Shown here: positions 9,053-17,310 of the stretch, piece by piece
Layout: each line of letters starts with the position of its first letter
Position numbering within the stretch: the stretch's first letter is position 1
Assembly (NCBI RefSeq): GCF_947495665.1
Contig: NZ_CANLZV010000014.1
Span: forward strand, 62,001 to 126,000
Length of the DNA: 64,000 nt
Reading direction: 5' to 3'
From: an uncultured Sunxiuqinia sp.
GTDB taxonomy: Bacteria > Bacteroidota > Bacteroidia > Bacteroidales > Prolixibacteraceae
Program-made: the position numbers and the translations under genes
Notes under the pieces: model-generated
Databases searched by the model: none
Seen by the model: the letters and a program-made list of their open reading frames with translations, nothing else
Told to the model about the DNA's origin: nothing

Positions 9053-9979
9053 CTACAGTTCAAGCAAAGCATTCACATTGCTTACACCTTCGGCGCTGGA
9101 AGCCAATTTGGTTTTTTCTGCGTCAGAAAGCTCAATCTCAACGATTTTCTCAATACCGTTTTTACCCAGGACACATGGAACACCCAAAGAGATGTCGTTC
9201 AATCCGTACTCACCTTCCAACAAAGCTGAACAAGGGAACATCTTTTTAGAATCCAAAGCGATGGCTTTTACCAATTCAGAAACAGCAGCACCTGGAGCGT
9301 ACCATGCACTTGTTCCCAGCAATTTGGTTAAAGTAGCACCACCAACTTTAGTTGCTTCAACAACTTCAGCCATTTTTTCTTCTGTCAGGAATTCTGAAAC
9401 AGGAACGCTGTTGCGTACGGCTTTCTCAATCAATGGAACCATACCTGTATCAGAGTGACCACCGATAACCATACCTTCAACATCAGATTGTGGGCAATCC
9501 AACGCTTCAGCTAAACGGAATTTGAAACGAGCGCTATCCAAAGCTCCACCCATACCGATGATCCGGTTTTTAGGAAGACCAGTTGCTTTGTGCGCCAGGT
9601 AAGCCATTGTATCCATTGGATTACTTACCACAATCAGGATCACGTTTGGAGAATATTTGATCAAATTTTCTGAAACGGTTTTAACGATTCCGGCGTTGAT
9701 TCCGATCAATTCTTCACGAGTCATTCCTGGTTTACGTGGAATTCCACTTGTAATCACAGCTACATCGCTACCAGCAGTTTTTGAATAATCGTTTGTCGTT
9801 CCGGTAATGGTTGAGTCGAAACCATTCAACGATGCTGTTTGCATCAAGTCCATGGCTTTCCCTTCGGCAAAACCTTCTTTGATGTCAACCAAGACAATCT
9901 CGTCCGCGAAATCTTTAATGGCGATATATTCAGCACAACTAGCACCTACAGCACCTGCACCAACAACTGTTACTTTCAT
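9053..9979 (-). CDS. mdh: Malate dehydrogenase
   Basis: NAD-dependent oxidation of malate to oxaloacetate in the TCA cycle; LDH-like MDH of 308 residues. The Rossmann motif GAGAVGASCA is at residues 7-16, with Asp32 for NAD binding. The mobile-loop arginines are in PRKPGMTR (81-88), the VSNPMD motif at 118-123 positions Asn120, and catalytic His175 is in IGGHSDTG. The second Arg is in LDSARFKFRLA. Length and motifs match bacterial LDH-type MDHs. It is a monocistronic unit closed by a terminator; a TATCTTTG element lies on the minus strand about 40 bases upstream. Confidence 0.97.
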   Translation of the reverse strand: MKVTVVGAGAVGASCAEYIAIKDFADEIVLVDIKEGFAEGKAMDLMQTASLNGFDSTITGTTNDYSKTAGSDVAVITSGIPRKPGMTREELIGINAGIVKTVSENLIKYSPNVILIVVSNPMDTMAYLAHKATGLPKNRIIGMGGALDSARFKFRLAEALDCPQSDVEGMVIGGHSDTGMVPLIEKAVRNSVPVSEFLTEEKMAEVVEATKVGGATLTKLLGTSAWYAPGAAVSELVKAIALDSKKMFPCSALLEGEYGLNDISLGVPCVLGKNGIEKIVEIELSDAEKTKLASSAEGVSNVNALLEL

Positions 9980-10379
9980 AATTTTTTCTTTTTTATTTTA
10001 TAAAAAATTTAACGTTGACAAAGATAAAATGTATTTTCAAATAGCCTAAAAATATTGATTCGGGTTAACAATTTAATAACTGATTGATAAATCGTTTCAA
10101 TCTTACGACCTGCACATAATCTCTGAAAAACGGCTGGTTAAAAGCGGCATCATAGGATCATGATCCGACCTCCTTTATTCCGGCCACAAATGAACTTTTA
10201 GCAAAGCCTTATTTTTCGTTTATTTTTTTATCCGGACCTTCCTGCTTGCTGTCAAATTGTAAGTTCATCCGAACAAAAAAAGGTTGCTTCATTCAGCAAG
10301 GCTTTCGCTCATCAATGCTCCTATCAAAAGAGGCATAAAATCCAGAGATGGGGTCTTATTTTAAATACATAAAACCCTA
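9980..10379. other. 400-base intergenic region
   Basis: No credible gene. It holds a minus-strand TATCTTTG (10019-10026), a possible -7 element for mdh, and a perfect 12-base palindrome GGATCATGATCC at 10155-10166 of unknown meaning. Nothing else was recognised. Confidence 0.4.
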
Positions 10380-11654
10380 TTAGGGCATTCCACTTAACAA
10401 GGTTCCAATTGCCTCATGAATTTCACTTACTGTGAAGTTACAATGTCCATATCGATCCAACACCGGCACAGGAATAAATAAGGGGTTTGCACCAACCTTC
10501 GTTGCATATTCTCCCTGATGACTAAACAAGGAGACATGGTCGAATTCAGTATGCATGTATAATAGCGGAGTATACAACAGACCTGTTGTTTCATAGTTTG
10601 CGATTTCCTCTTTAGCCTGCTCCCAGTTTGGACGACAGATACGCTCCACCGTCAAGTTCAGCTTGCGATCGTTATCCGATCCCTCGTATTGAACGGGTGG
10701 GTATTTATTATTATACGGATTTCCTCCCAGCCTCATGATGGCATCATTGGTAGCCATGATGGGGAATCGCAACACTTCAACCAATGAACGAATGACATCT
10801 TCCGGCGCCTGGGTTGCCATGTTCACAGGAATACCGGCACAGGCAATAAACTGCCTGATTTTATTTCCTCCATTATACCTGTAATCGTTTTGAAGAACCT
10901 CAGCAATAGCCCTAGGCAACTCACCTGCTTCCCAAGCGTACATGGTATTTTTTGAAACTCCCCGTGGGCTTCCAATGTTGATGCCGCTCACGCTTGGCCC
11001 AAAGAAATACTTAAACAACACATGCGCATGACCATAATACTGTAGCTGATCATAGAAATTACCAATAGGACAGCAAGTGGCAATTGCGGCATCAAACAAT
11101 CCGGGGTTCTGCTCAATGGTTAGTACCGTAATTAACCCACCTTCAGAAACACCGGCCAATAGCATAGCAGCTGGTTCGTCGTATTCAGACTGCTCAAAAA
11201 AAGTCGTCAGCAAACTGCGTAGCTGCAAAATATCCTCAACAGCATCGAGCACAACCAAGCCATTGGCCCGGTAGCTTGTTGAAGCATAACCTACAGGCAA
11301 TGTTTGCCCCATATAATCGATGCCATTAAGAAGAATGTCCTTTATTTCAACCCCATCTATTTTATCGGCAGGCAGCGCTACCGGCTTTGTCACATCAACA
11401 TAGCCATGCGCATACACAATTAGAATTTTAAGAGGCAGCGCATTCCAGCTTTCCGGAAGAACAATTTCATAGGCTGCACCATCCGGCAGGGCACCCTCGC
11501 TGTCAATCTCGGTGATATGAGCATCTTTCAGCGCTAAGTTCAACTCTTCTTCAGCTTCCATAAAATTTCCTTGACAACCCAAAAGGAATACTGACGTTAA
11601 TAAGATGAGGAAAACGGGCTGCAATCTTCCCTTTTTTAAAAATGAAGTTTTCAT
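10380..11654 (-). CDS. Alpha/beta-hydrolase lipoprotein
   Basis: Secreted or surface lipoprotein of 424 residues. The lipobox is FLLGC with Cys27 as the lipidated residue after a hydrophobic signal. The hydrolase fold is shown by the oxyanion-hole HG in YAHGY (81-85) and the nucleophile elbow AGVSEGG (Ser170). Candidate acid and base residues are in HTEFDHVS and DRYGHCNF near the C terminus. Two Cys occur together in ATCCPIGNFYD. The overall pattern resembles secreted serine hydrolases related to tannase/feruloyl esterase or prolyl-peptidase-like proteins; the substrate cannot be named. It is a single gene with 400 bases of empty sequence after it. Confidence 0.85.
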   Translation of the reverse strand: MKTSFLKKGRLQPVFLILLTSVFLLGCQGNFMEAEEELNLALKDAHITEIDSEGALPDGAAYEIVLPESWNALPLKILIVYAHGYVDVTKPVALPADKIDGVEIKDILLNGIDYMGQTLPVGYASTSYRANGLVVLDAVEDILQLRSLLTTFFEQSEYDEPAAMLLAGVSEGGLITVLTIEQNPGLFDAAIATCCPIGNFYDQLQYYGHAHVLFKYFFGPSVSGINIGSPRGVSKNTMYAWEAGELPRAIAEVLQNDYRYNGGNKIRQFIACAGIPVNMATQAPEDVIRSLVEVLRFPIMATNDAIMRLGGNPYNNKYPPVQYEGSDNDRKLNLTVERICRPNWEQAKEEIANYETTGLLYTPLLYMHTEFDHVSLFSHQGEYATKVGANPLFIPVPVLDRYGHCNFTVSEIHEAIGTLLSGMP

Positions 11655-11831
11655 GGCTTTTTATTTTATCAGGTAATAATCCTATACGCATTAGAGAAGC
11701 GATTGTTGGTTAAATCACCCGAATCAAGGAAGTTGAGCTCCTCCTCTATTCCGTTCAAAATTAAAACCAGGCCCCTTTACTTCTCTCAACCGATCGCTAA
11801 AAAACCAGAAACCGCTTCACACCAAACAAAA

Positions 11832-11861
11832 GGGGCTTGAAACTTCTACGCTTCAAACCCC
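11832..11861 (-). terminator. Terminator after the DUF2202 locus
   Basis: Stem GGGGCTTGAA / TTCAAACCCC with one mismatch and a ten-base loop, followed on the minus strand by TTTTGTTT. It lies about 34 bases past the DUF2202 stop. Confidence 0.65.
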
Positions 11862-11894
11862 ATTTACTAAAAACCAACCCGCTGTGAAGTTGAT

Positions 11895-12533
11895 TTAGTT
11901 TCCTCCCCGGTATCTTTTTTGTTGTCCGCCAACGCCATTTTGGGGATTGCCTTCACAATCTTCGGAATTATACTGAGCCCGGTTGTTGTTACCATTTCGG
12001 TTGGCATATCCATAGCCCAAGGCACAATTCCCGTTCTGCGAACCTCTTTCCATGGCTCCCTCAACAATTTCATTGAAGTAATCATCGGACAAGAGCAAAG
12101 GCTGATAGTAAACATCGTTTTGAGCCAGCACCCGGGTAAACGCACGCAAATGGTTGCGGGATCCCCTCAGCAGGTTCTCATAAACCAGCTGAATATCGGC
12201 ATTGCTTGTTGCCTCCAACCGCTCTTCCAGGTCCAGGATATCCAACTCTTCAACATAAGCCCCCACTTTCAAGGCCTCTACCAAAGAAACTTCTCCCGAT
12301 GTTTTCAGGTCTTCATACAATTTCTGAATGTCGGCATTGGCAAAAACGCCAACTTCATCCGGCGTACTGTCTTCAATTCCAAACAGGTCAAACAACCTCA
12401 GTACTGCAGCAACATGTGTAGACTCGCTGCGAGAGATATTTCCAAAGATTCGCCAATCGTACAAACCATAAAAAGCTTGATACAAGTCTCCTGCAAGTTT
12501 TTCCTCCTCACGCATCCAGATCAGTCCGGCCAA
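11895..12533 (-). CDS. DUF2202 domain fragment (downstream of the TAA)
   Basis: If expressed alone this 212-residue piece would have to start at the TTG directly after the stop codon, without a signal peptide. It carries the complete DUF2202 core (MREEEKLAGDLY, SESTHVAAVLRLFD, NADIQKLYEDL and a second NADIQLVYENLLRGSRNHLR unit) and a tail rich in Asn, Gly, Gln and Cys. DUF2202 proteins are ferritin-like four-helix proteins of unsettled function. Treated as the 3' half of a broken gene. Confidence 0.6.
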   Translation of the reverse strand: MAGLIWMREEEKLAGDLYQAFYGLYDWRIFGNISRSESTHVAAVLRLFDLFGIEDSTPDEVGVFANADIQKLYEDLKTSGEVSLVEALKVGAYVEELDILDLEERLEATSNADIQLVYENLLRGSRNHLRAFTRVLAQNDVYYQPLLLSDDYFNEIVEGAMERGSQNGNCALGYGYANRNGNNNRAQYNSEDCEGNPQNGVGGQQKRYRGGN

Positions 12534-12734
12534 TTATTCTTCCGACAATTCTGTTTCCTCACCTGCCAAAACAGCGTTCAACTGAGTGAGTTCAACAGAA
12601 GTGCTTCCATCCGCAGCAACTGATAGCAGAGACGCACTCTTCAGTTCTGCTCCCGTCATTTCATTTTCGGTACATGCTCCCAGAACACCAACCATTATCG
12701 CGATGATATAAGCTATTTTCTTCATGGCTTCCAT
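12534..12734 (-). CDS. Lipoprotein N-terminal fragment of the DUF2202 gene
   Basis: This 66-residue piece has a signal MEAMKKIAYIIAIMVGVLGAC with the lipidated Cys at residue 21 and a short Ser/Ala/Thr-rich linker. A second in-frame Met at residue 4 (MKKIAYII) is an equally good start. It ends at the TAA that separates it from the domain. Alone it would be a tiny lipoprotein without a domain, so it is better seen as the 5' half of the interrupted gene. Confidence 0.6.
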   Translation of the reverse strand: MEAMKKIAYIIAIMVGVLGACTENEMTGAELKSASLLSVAADGSTSVELTQLNAVLAGEETELSEE

Positions 12735-12744
12735 TCGTTAATGA

Positions 12745-13242
12745 TTACCAATTGCTATTCCGGCCACTTCGTCCCTGACCTCTTCCAACAGCCTGGCAAT
12801 TGCCTCCGCCTTTGCCTTTAAAATTCCCCTGGCCGTTTCCACGTCTATTTCCGCGCACGCCATTGCATGGCCGGTTTCTGCCATTGCGATTTGCCTGAAA
12901 CTGACGTTTTCCATTTCCCTGCAAAGCCAGGTATTCCTGCTTCTGTCCTTCATCCAACACGTTCAGCACCTGGGTGCGGTGTGTTCCTTTCGCCTTTTGC
13001 ATCTTCTCGTACACCTGCTGCTTTTCTTCCAGGCTTGAAGTACTTCTCCGTTCTTTTCTGAAAGCTTCCATCTGAGTCTGATAGGTCTGTTCCAACTCCC
13101 CAATCTGCTTTTGCTGATCTGCTGTCAGGTTACTGATTCCATTCAAACATGGAAGATTTTTACCAGACTGTGTTTGTCCGCTTACACTGGTTGCCATGGC
13201 CATCGCCAAAACCAATCCTACTAAATAGTTCATTCGTTTCAT
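12745..13242 (-). CDS. Spy/CpxP-like periplasmic protein with Gly/Asn/Arg-rich tail
   Basis: Exported 165-residue protein. Signal peptide MKRMNYLVGLVLAMAMATSVSG is followed by a single LTxxQ-type motif, NLTADQQKQIGELEQTYQTQM, which is the signature of the Spy/CpxP/ZraP class of periplasmic chaperone and metal-sensing proteins. The helical part ends near residue 110 and is followed by a low-complexity basic tail rich in Gly, Asn, Arg and Gln with three Cys. The downstream DUF2202 protein has a similar tail. It is 10 bases upstream of the DUF2202 lipoprotein gene, so the two form an operon. A role in envelope or metal stress is inference from the family and context. Confidence 0.78.
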   Translation of the reverse strand: MKRMNYLVGLVLAMAMATSVSGQTQSGKNLPCLNGISNLTADQQKQIGELEQTYQTQMEAFRKERRSTSSLEEKQQVYEKMQKAKGTHRTQVLNVLDEGQKQEYLALQGNGKRQFQANRNGRNRPCNGVRGNRRGNGQGNFKGKGGGNCQAVGRGQGRSGRNSNW

Positions 13243-13731
13243 CTTGATTACTTTTTAATTGTTCCGGTCCGAAAATTCGCCAGCAACTTTCCGTTTCTGA
13301 TTACACCGTTCCTTTCAGACATCCGGCTGTTGCGTGTATTTTCTTATCCGACATGGATTGTTGTTTTCAATTGCTCATTCGGGAATTGGTCGGGCGCCTA
13401 AGATTTCTTCCCCTCCATCAGCAATCGGTTATTTACTGTTTTTACCAATAGGACACCGCTTGCCTGGAAAACTTGCGCAGGGCCATGCTTTTTTTTAGAA
13501 AATATTTAAATGCCGTTTAATGATTGAATTTCCGATTGAAAATAATGGAGGAGGGAATTATACCGTAGTTCGTTGTCTGGGTATTTTAAAACAGCTAAGC
13601 TTTTCGGGCTAACGGACTTCCGGATATTCAGATTGTGAATAACGCACGAATGAAGCAGGTCGAAGCACAAATACCTCAGCCCTTAGCCACTCCGGTCCTG
13701 GCTCCTGGTTCTTGACTCCGGCCTTCCCCGC
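13243..13731. other. 489-base intergenic region
   Basis: No gene with coding character was found. It separates the sigma/anti-sigma/Spy-like operon from the LTxxQ/DUF2202 operon and so should contain the promoter of the latter. No clear TTTG/TAnnTTTG pair or hairpin terminator was recognised. Confidence 0.4.
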
Positions 13732-14250
13732 TTACCTTCGCCCCTTGCGACGCATACCCCGCTGTGGAAGCTGGATGTTCTGGTCGTCAGAAATCAGGGA
13801 TTGAAAAATACGAGCCAATTGCTCATTCTGCTCCGGCGAGCAGATGGCTTTCAACTCCAGAAAAAAGGAATAGGTAATTGTTTTCAACAGCTTATGCTGC
13901 TCGCCAATTAAAGCCGAAAGCTGCTCCAGCCGCAAGGTGTCTGATTCCGTCCGAACCATTTCAGCAACCAATTCGGCACGCAGGCGCTCCATCTCCCCCG
14001 TAACCGCTCTTGCTTCCCGGTTGAAATTCCGGTTGGCCTCGCGAAACAACACCAACTGGTCTGGTGTTAAGTCAAGCTGCTCCTTAAAAAAGCGCGTTCG
14101 TTGTTCGCCCGGCACCACCACCGATTCCGTTTTTGCCGGAAGCCGCGCTTCCTTCTGTGAATAATAGCGGAATGAGATGATCGTAGAAATATTGGTAACC
14201 AGCAGAATGATCACCAACCACATCCATATTTTTGCTTTTGTAAACATCAC
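13732..14250 (-). CDS. Spy/CpxP/CnrX-like membrane-anchored sensor protein
   Basis: 172-residue protein with an N-terminal membrane helix (WMWLVIILLVTNISTIISF, about residues 9-27) and a helical periplasmic domain. The domain has the LTxxQ-like motif LDLTPDQLVLFREAN and a second helix pair ending with ICSPEQNEQLARIFQSL. This layout matches the heavy-metal-resistance/Spy family, whose member CnrX controls an ECF sigma factor in Cupriavidus. Its start overlaps the end of the anti-sigma gene by 4 bases (ATGA), so the two are translationally coupled. The most likely job is periplasmic sensing for the anti-sigma factor; the signal is unknown. Confidence 0.8.
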   Translation of the reverse strand: MMFTKAKIWMWLVIILLVTNISTIISFRYYSQKEARLPAKTESVVVPGEQRTRFFKEQLDLTPDQLVLFREANRNFNREARAVTGEMERLRAELVAEMVRTESDTLRLEQLSALIGEQHKLLKTITYSFFLELKAICSPEQNEQLARIFQSLISDDQNIQLPQRGMRRKGRR

Positions 14251-14663
14251 TCAAAAGTTAGTAAAAATTGTTCAATCGGCTCTTCCTGCAATCCATCAAA
14301 AGGCACCAACTCCGAAGTAAAGCGCACATCGGCTACTGGTTCTGCCGAGAATTGCTTACCCACAAGCGTTCCGAGACTAACCGCCAGCACAAGCAGCACC
14401 CCAAACAAAGCCGGTTGCCATACCCGGCGAGCAACTGAAGTCACCGGTTTTTCCATCCGAGCTTTTAGCCGGGTGTAAAAATAAGGATCATTCTCGGTGT
14501 ATTGATCAAGCTTCAGCAAGGCCCAATCCTTCCGCAACTCTTCCAACAGCTGCCGGCACTCAGTGCAGCGGCTCAGGTGCTCGGCAACCTCCTGTTTTTC
14601 CGGAGCCGACAACGTGTCTTCCAGGAAAAACAGTAACTTCTCTTTTGTGGCTCGATGTTTCAT
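14247..14663 (-). CDS. Anti-sigma factor with zinc-finger (zf-HC2)
   Basis: 138-residue single-pass membrane protein that should hold the adjacent ECF sigma factor inactive. The cytoplasmic zinc-binding motif is H-x3-C-x2-C in EHLSRCTECRQLLEEL (about residues 28-43). One membrane helix (QPALFGVLLVLAVSLGTLVG, about 84-103) separates it from a short periplasmic tail ending EQFLLTFE. It lies 56 bases after the sigma gene and overlaps the next gene by 4 bases. The sigma - anti-sigma - periplasmic sensor order parallels the Cnr system (CnrH, CnrY, CnrX), though the anti-sigma protein here is of the zf-HC2 class. Confidence 0.88.
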   Translation of the reverse strand: MKHRATKEKLLFFLEDTLSAPEKQEVAEHLSRCTECRQLLEELRKDWALLKLDQYTENDPYFYTRLKARMEKPVTSVARRVWQPALFGVLLVLAVSLGTLVGKQFSAEPVADVRFTSELVPFDGLQEEPIEQFLLTFE

Positions 14664-14719
14664 TTCAACCTCCTTACTTCTGGTTTATTTGACACCAAAC
14701 AAGTTAAAAACTTGCTGTC

Positions 14720-15298
14720 CTAAATGCCTTTTTTATAACACGCATACAACTTCTTCTGCAAATTGAGCTTGGCCCGGTGAATCAACGACTCGACAGACGA
14801 AAGCGACAACTGCATAATTTCAGCAATCTCCTGATACGACAAGTCGTCCAGCTTACTCAGGCTAAACGCAATTTTTTGCCGCTCCGGCAGTTCTTCAATG
14901 GCCCGGTAAATCCGCTCTTTCCGTTCCTGGTTCACCATATGTTGCTCCGGATGCTCTTCCACAGCGGCAATTGCTCCCTCCAGCACCTTTTCGGTACCAA
15001 ACAAGGCATCACCCAGCGACTGGAAAAAATTGCGCCGTTTATGGTCCCGCTGAAAATTGAGTGATTTATTGACGGCGATGCGGTAAATCCAGGTCGACAA
15101 CTTAGACTCGCCCCTGAATTTGGAAGCCGATCGAAAAACTTCCATAAACACTTCCTGGGCAAGATCCTCGGCATCGTACCGATCACGCACAAAGCTCAGG
15201 CATGTGTTGCGAACAAGCAACTGGTAATTGTCAACCAGCTGTTTAAAAGCTTGTTCTTCTCCGTTTTGTATGGCTCGAATTAACGCTCGTTCATCCAT
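14720..15298 (-). CDS. ECF RNA polymerase sigma factor
   Basis: Sigma-70 family factor of 193 residues. Region 2 contains LAQEVFMEVFRSASKFRGESKLSTW-like sequence (DAEDLAQEVFME, then STWIYRIAVNKSLNFQRD) and region 4 contains LPERQKIAFSLSKLDDLSYQEIA followed by the helix-turn-helix SLSSVESLIHRAKLNLQKKL. The frame stays open for 10 more codons upstream (to 15328), but the Met at 15298 (MDERALIRAIQNG) gives the usual ECF N terminus and was chosen. It is the first gene of a three-gene operon with its anti-sigma factor and a Spy-like sensor. Confidence 0.93.
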   Translation of the reverse strand: MDERALIRAIQNGEEQAFKQLVDNYQLLVRNTCLSFVRDRYDAEDLAQEVFMEVFRSASKFRGESKLSTWIYRIAVNKSLNFQRDHKRRNFFQSLGDALFGTEKVLEGAIAAVEEHPEQHMVNQERKERIYRAIEELPERQKIAFSLSKLDDLSYQEIAEIMQLSLSSVESLIHRAKLNLQKKLYACYKKGI

Positions 15299-15380
15299 GG
15301 GGCAAAGTCCATTACCTACCAGACACAAGTTAGCAAAAAAACTTGCGGTGCATTCATAAACTTTTTTTAGTTCGCGGTTG

Positions 15381-15422
15381 TCAGTTGAGAGTTTTCAGTT
15401 GTCAGTTATCCGTTATCAGTTC
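15381..15422. repeat. Degenerate heptamer tandem repeat (TCAGTTN)
   Basis: Six consecutive 7-base units of the form TCAGTTG, AGAGTTT, TCAGTTG, TCAGTTA, TCCGTTA, TCAGTTC. Simple runs of this type occur between genes in many Bacteroidetes. No coding role is suggested. Confidence 0.7.
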
Positions 15423-15749
15423 CGTGAGTTCCTGCGTTCGTGTCTTCGGTTATCCGCTTTGAGCGTCTTCCTGAACATGTTTCAGGATCTGTTACTGGTC
15501 AGAAGTTGTCGGTTTCGATTAAACGCTGACAGGACCTTCTGACGCTGTCAGGTTATGGGTTACCGTTCACCGATGCGTTCTTTTCTCCTCCTTGTCAGGC
15601 GGGGAAATCGGCCTGAGCCGGACAATAGAGTTTCGTCCAACGCGAAAAGAGGTGTTTTTTAGTTCCTGCGTTCGTGACTTCTTGAGTTCGTGTTTTCCTC
15701 TCTTAGCGCTTTCTCTGCGGTTAGGATGATTATTGTCAGCATTAAGAAA

Positions 15750-15806
15750 ACTTGTCCTTTTGGTTTGATCCAAAAGAACGAAAAGATCAAGGCGGACGAT
15801 GCTTTT
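15750..15806. repeat. Dispersed intergenic repeat, copy A
   Basis: About 57 bases nearly identical to copy B at 18906-18961, with only a one-base indel and two or three substitutions. Core words shared are ACTTGTCCTTT, GATCCAAAAGAACG and AAGGCGGACGATGCTTT. The two copies flank the S41/TPR/MORN gene trio in direct orientation. Confidence 0.85.
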
Positions 15807-16181
15807 GAACGAAAACTACGGGTCAGTCACTCCCCGAAAACCAACTCCTCCCGTTGGTCGTCAAACAGGGTTTTCTTAGCAGGGCACGCGCGGATTCCTT
15901 CCCTGGTTTCCGGCTTCAAAACCCTCGTAAGCCAATCCTTTTCACCTGGTGGTGAAGTTGGGGAGTTAGGTTTTGCTAGCTTGGCCTTTGTACGTTCGTG
16001 TGTTTGTCGATTTGTTATGTTTGCCTTGAATCCCAGCTGCTTTTTTATCCTCTTAGTCGGACAATAGAGTTTTGACCATCCCGATCTCCAGTTTCCTTTT
16101 TCCGCTTTCCTCTCTGTCCGAGCTTGTTCATCGAACACACCAATTGTAAAGACCAAGAACAAACTGAATTTACTCATGCAT

Positions 16182-16213
16182 ATGTTTTGTAAAGTTTTGT
16201 AACTTGATCGGCC
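16182..16213 (+). repeat. Shared leader element, copy 1
   Basis: A 32-base sequence beginning ATGTTTTGTAAAGTTTTG and ending TTGATCGGCC. Its near-identical partner lies on the minus strand at 63690-63721. Here it ends 27 bases before the S41 peptidase start codon. Whether it is a promoter, a translation leader or a recombination site is open. Confidence 0.7.
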
Positions 16214-16240
16214 AAAGCTAAAAAGATCTAACAGACACCT

Positions 16241-17185
16241 ATGAGAATAGAACTTCTACTAATACTCGTTATACTATCGCTTTCCTGCAAAAGGGAGCAA
16301 CAAGCCAGCTATGAACCCTTCTTCGAACAGGCATTTTCCATTATTAAGAATGAATCGATAAAGAAGAATGAAACAGACTGGGAAAAGGTAAAAGAAACGA
16401 TAAAAGATTCAATAACTCATTTAAACTCGAATGACGCCGTATATGATGCGATTGGTTATTTGTTAACACTTATTGATGATGGACACAGCTCTTTTGCTGA
16501 TCCGCACACCCCCAACAAATTAACAATCGACACTTTTTCAGTTCCAACAATAGAATCGAGAATCATTAACGAAGATATTGCCTACATCAAACTTCCCGGT
16601 TTTACGGCCAATGATAGTCTATCGAGGCAATATGCTTTAAGTATAAGAAAGTCATTGCTGGAACTTGACAACACAGCCCCTCTTTCGGGCTGGATCATTG
16701 ATTTAACCAAAGACCGGGGAGGCAAAATGTCAAATGAAAGCTTAGCTCTCGCGCCTCTCTTTGAAAATTCCTTAATCGGAATCTCATGCAATAACCAAAA
16801 CGTCTTTCGGAATATTCGATGTGAGGATGGCTATTTCTATTTTGGCGAATTTAAGATGGACAGTCTTATTTATGAGTCACAACTCAAGAATAAAGGGAAA
16901 AAGATTGCCGTACTGGTTAGTGAGAAAACGTCAAGTGCAGGCGAATTTCTTGCACTTGCCTTTGATTTTCAGGAGAAGTCCAGAATTTTCGGGAGCGAAA
17001 CCAAAGGGCTAACCTCGCACTGCCGGCTATTTGGGTTTAAAAGTAATGCCAAGCTGCTTTTGGCCGTTGAAAAATATTGCGATAAAAACAAAGCGATCAT
17101 TCAAAAAGGGATAATTCCAGATGTTGAATGCCCCGAAGAAGAAAGTTTGCCCCAAGCAATTGCATGGATTAAAAGCACGCCCTAA
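16241..17185 (+). CDS. S41-family peptidase lipoprotein, short form
   Basis: 314-residue lipoprotein (lipobox LSLSC, Cys16) related to C-terminal processing and tricorn-core peptidases. The S41 core shows WIIDLTKDRGGKM (about 151-163), the equivalent of the usual IDLRxNxGG strand, and the nucleophile motif EKTSSAGEFLAL with Ser232 as probable catalytic residue, then the GSETKG loop. There is no PDZ domain between the N-terminal helical part (DDGHSSF near 79-85) and the core, so it is shorter than CtpA-type enzymes. The gene is AT-rich compared with neighbours, stands alone, and follows leader copy 1, all consistent with an acquired accessory gene. Confidence 0.82.
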   Translation: MRIELLLILVILSLSCKREQQASYEPFFEQAFSIIKNESIKKNETDWEKVKETIKDSITHLNSNDAVYDAIGYLLTLIDDGHSSFADPHTPNKLTIDTFSVPTIESRIINEDIAYIKLPGFTANDSLSRQYALSIRKSLLELDNTAPLSGWIIDLTKDRGGKMSNESLALAPLFENSLIGISCNNQNVFRNIRCEDGYFYFGEFKMDSLIYESQLKNKGKKIAVLVSEKTSSAGEFLALAFDFQEKSRIFGSETKGLTSHCRLFGFKSNAKLLLAVEKYCDKNKAIIQKGIIPDVECPEEESLPQAIAWIKSTP

Positions 17186-17310
17186 AAGCATAGCTGGCAA
17201 CAGCTCTTGCTGGTCGGATTTCCGTTCAAACTCCAGATAATTAAGGATAGGGGCGAAACCTGACCCGCAAGATGCACCAATCGTTATAGCCAATTATAAA
17301 ATATAATCAT

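Larger units (their letters stand above)
11895..12734 (-). pseudogene. DUF2202 ferritin-like lipoprotein, split by in-frame TAA
   Basis: One reading frame of 280 codons encodes a lipoprotein signal (lipobox VLGAC), a linker ending EETELSEE, a TAA at 12534-12536, and then at once LAGLIWMREEEKLAGDLY, which is the start of the DUF2202 domain. Family members normally read straight through an acidic LSEEE-type segment into this helix, so a Glu codon (GAA) appears to have become TAA. Everything after the stop is intact: the EEKLAGDLY and SESTHVAAV helices of the ferritin-like core, and an Asn/Gly-rich tail. No frameshift or repeat is present. It could be a recent nonsense mutation, a sequencing error, or two separate products; the first two are likelier. 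Confidence 0.75.
15299..16240. other. 942-base repeat-rich intergenic region
   Basis: No credible gene. It holds a heptamer repeat run (15381-15422), a 16-base direct repeat (15427-15442 and 15661-15676), a 15-base direct repeat (15619-15633 and 16058-16072), copy A of a dispersed repeat (15750-15806) and a leader sequence (16182-16213) shared with the end of the window. It marks the start of the accessory region. Confidence 0.6.

Noticed and set aside
12738-12953. 71-codon frame on the minus strand
   Set aside because: Overlaps the Spy/CpxP-like gene in another frame; shadow.
15827-16177. 116-codon frame on the minus strand starting MSKFSLFLV
   Set aside because: It runs through dispersed repeats, is rich in Lys, Arg and Pro without a domain, and such frames are common artefacts of repeats in this phylum.
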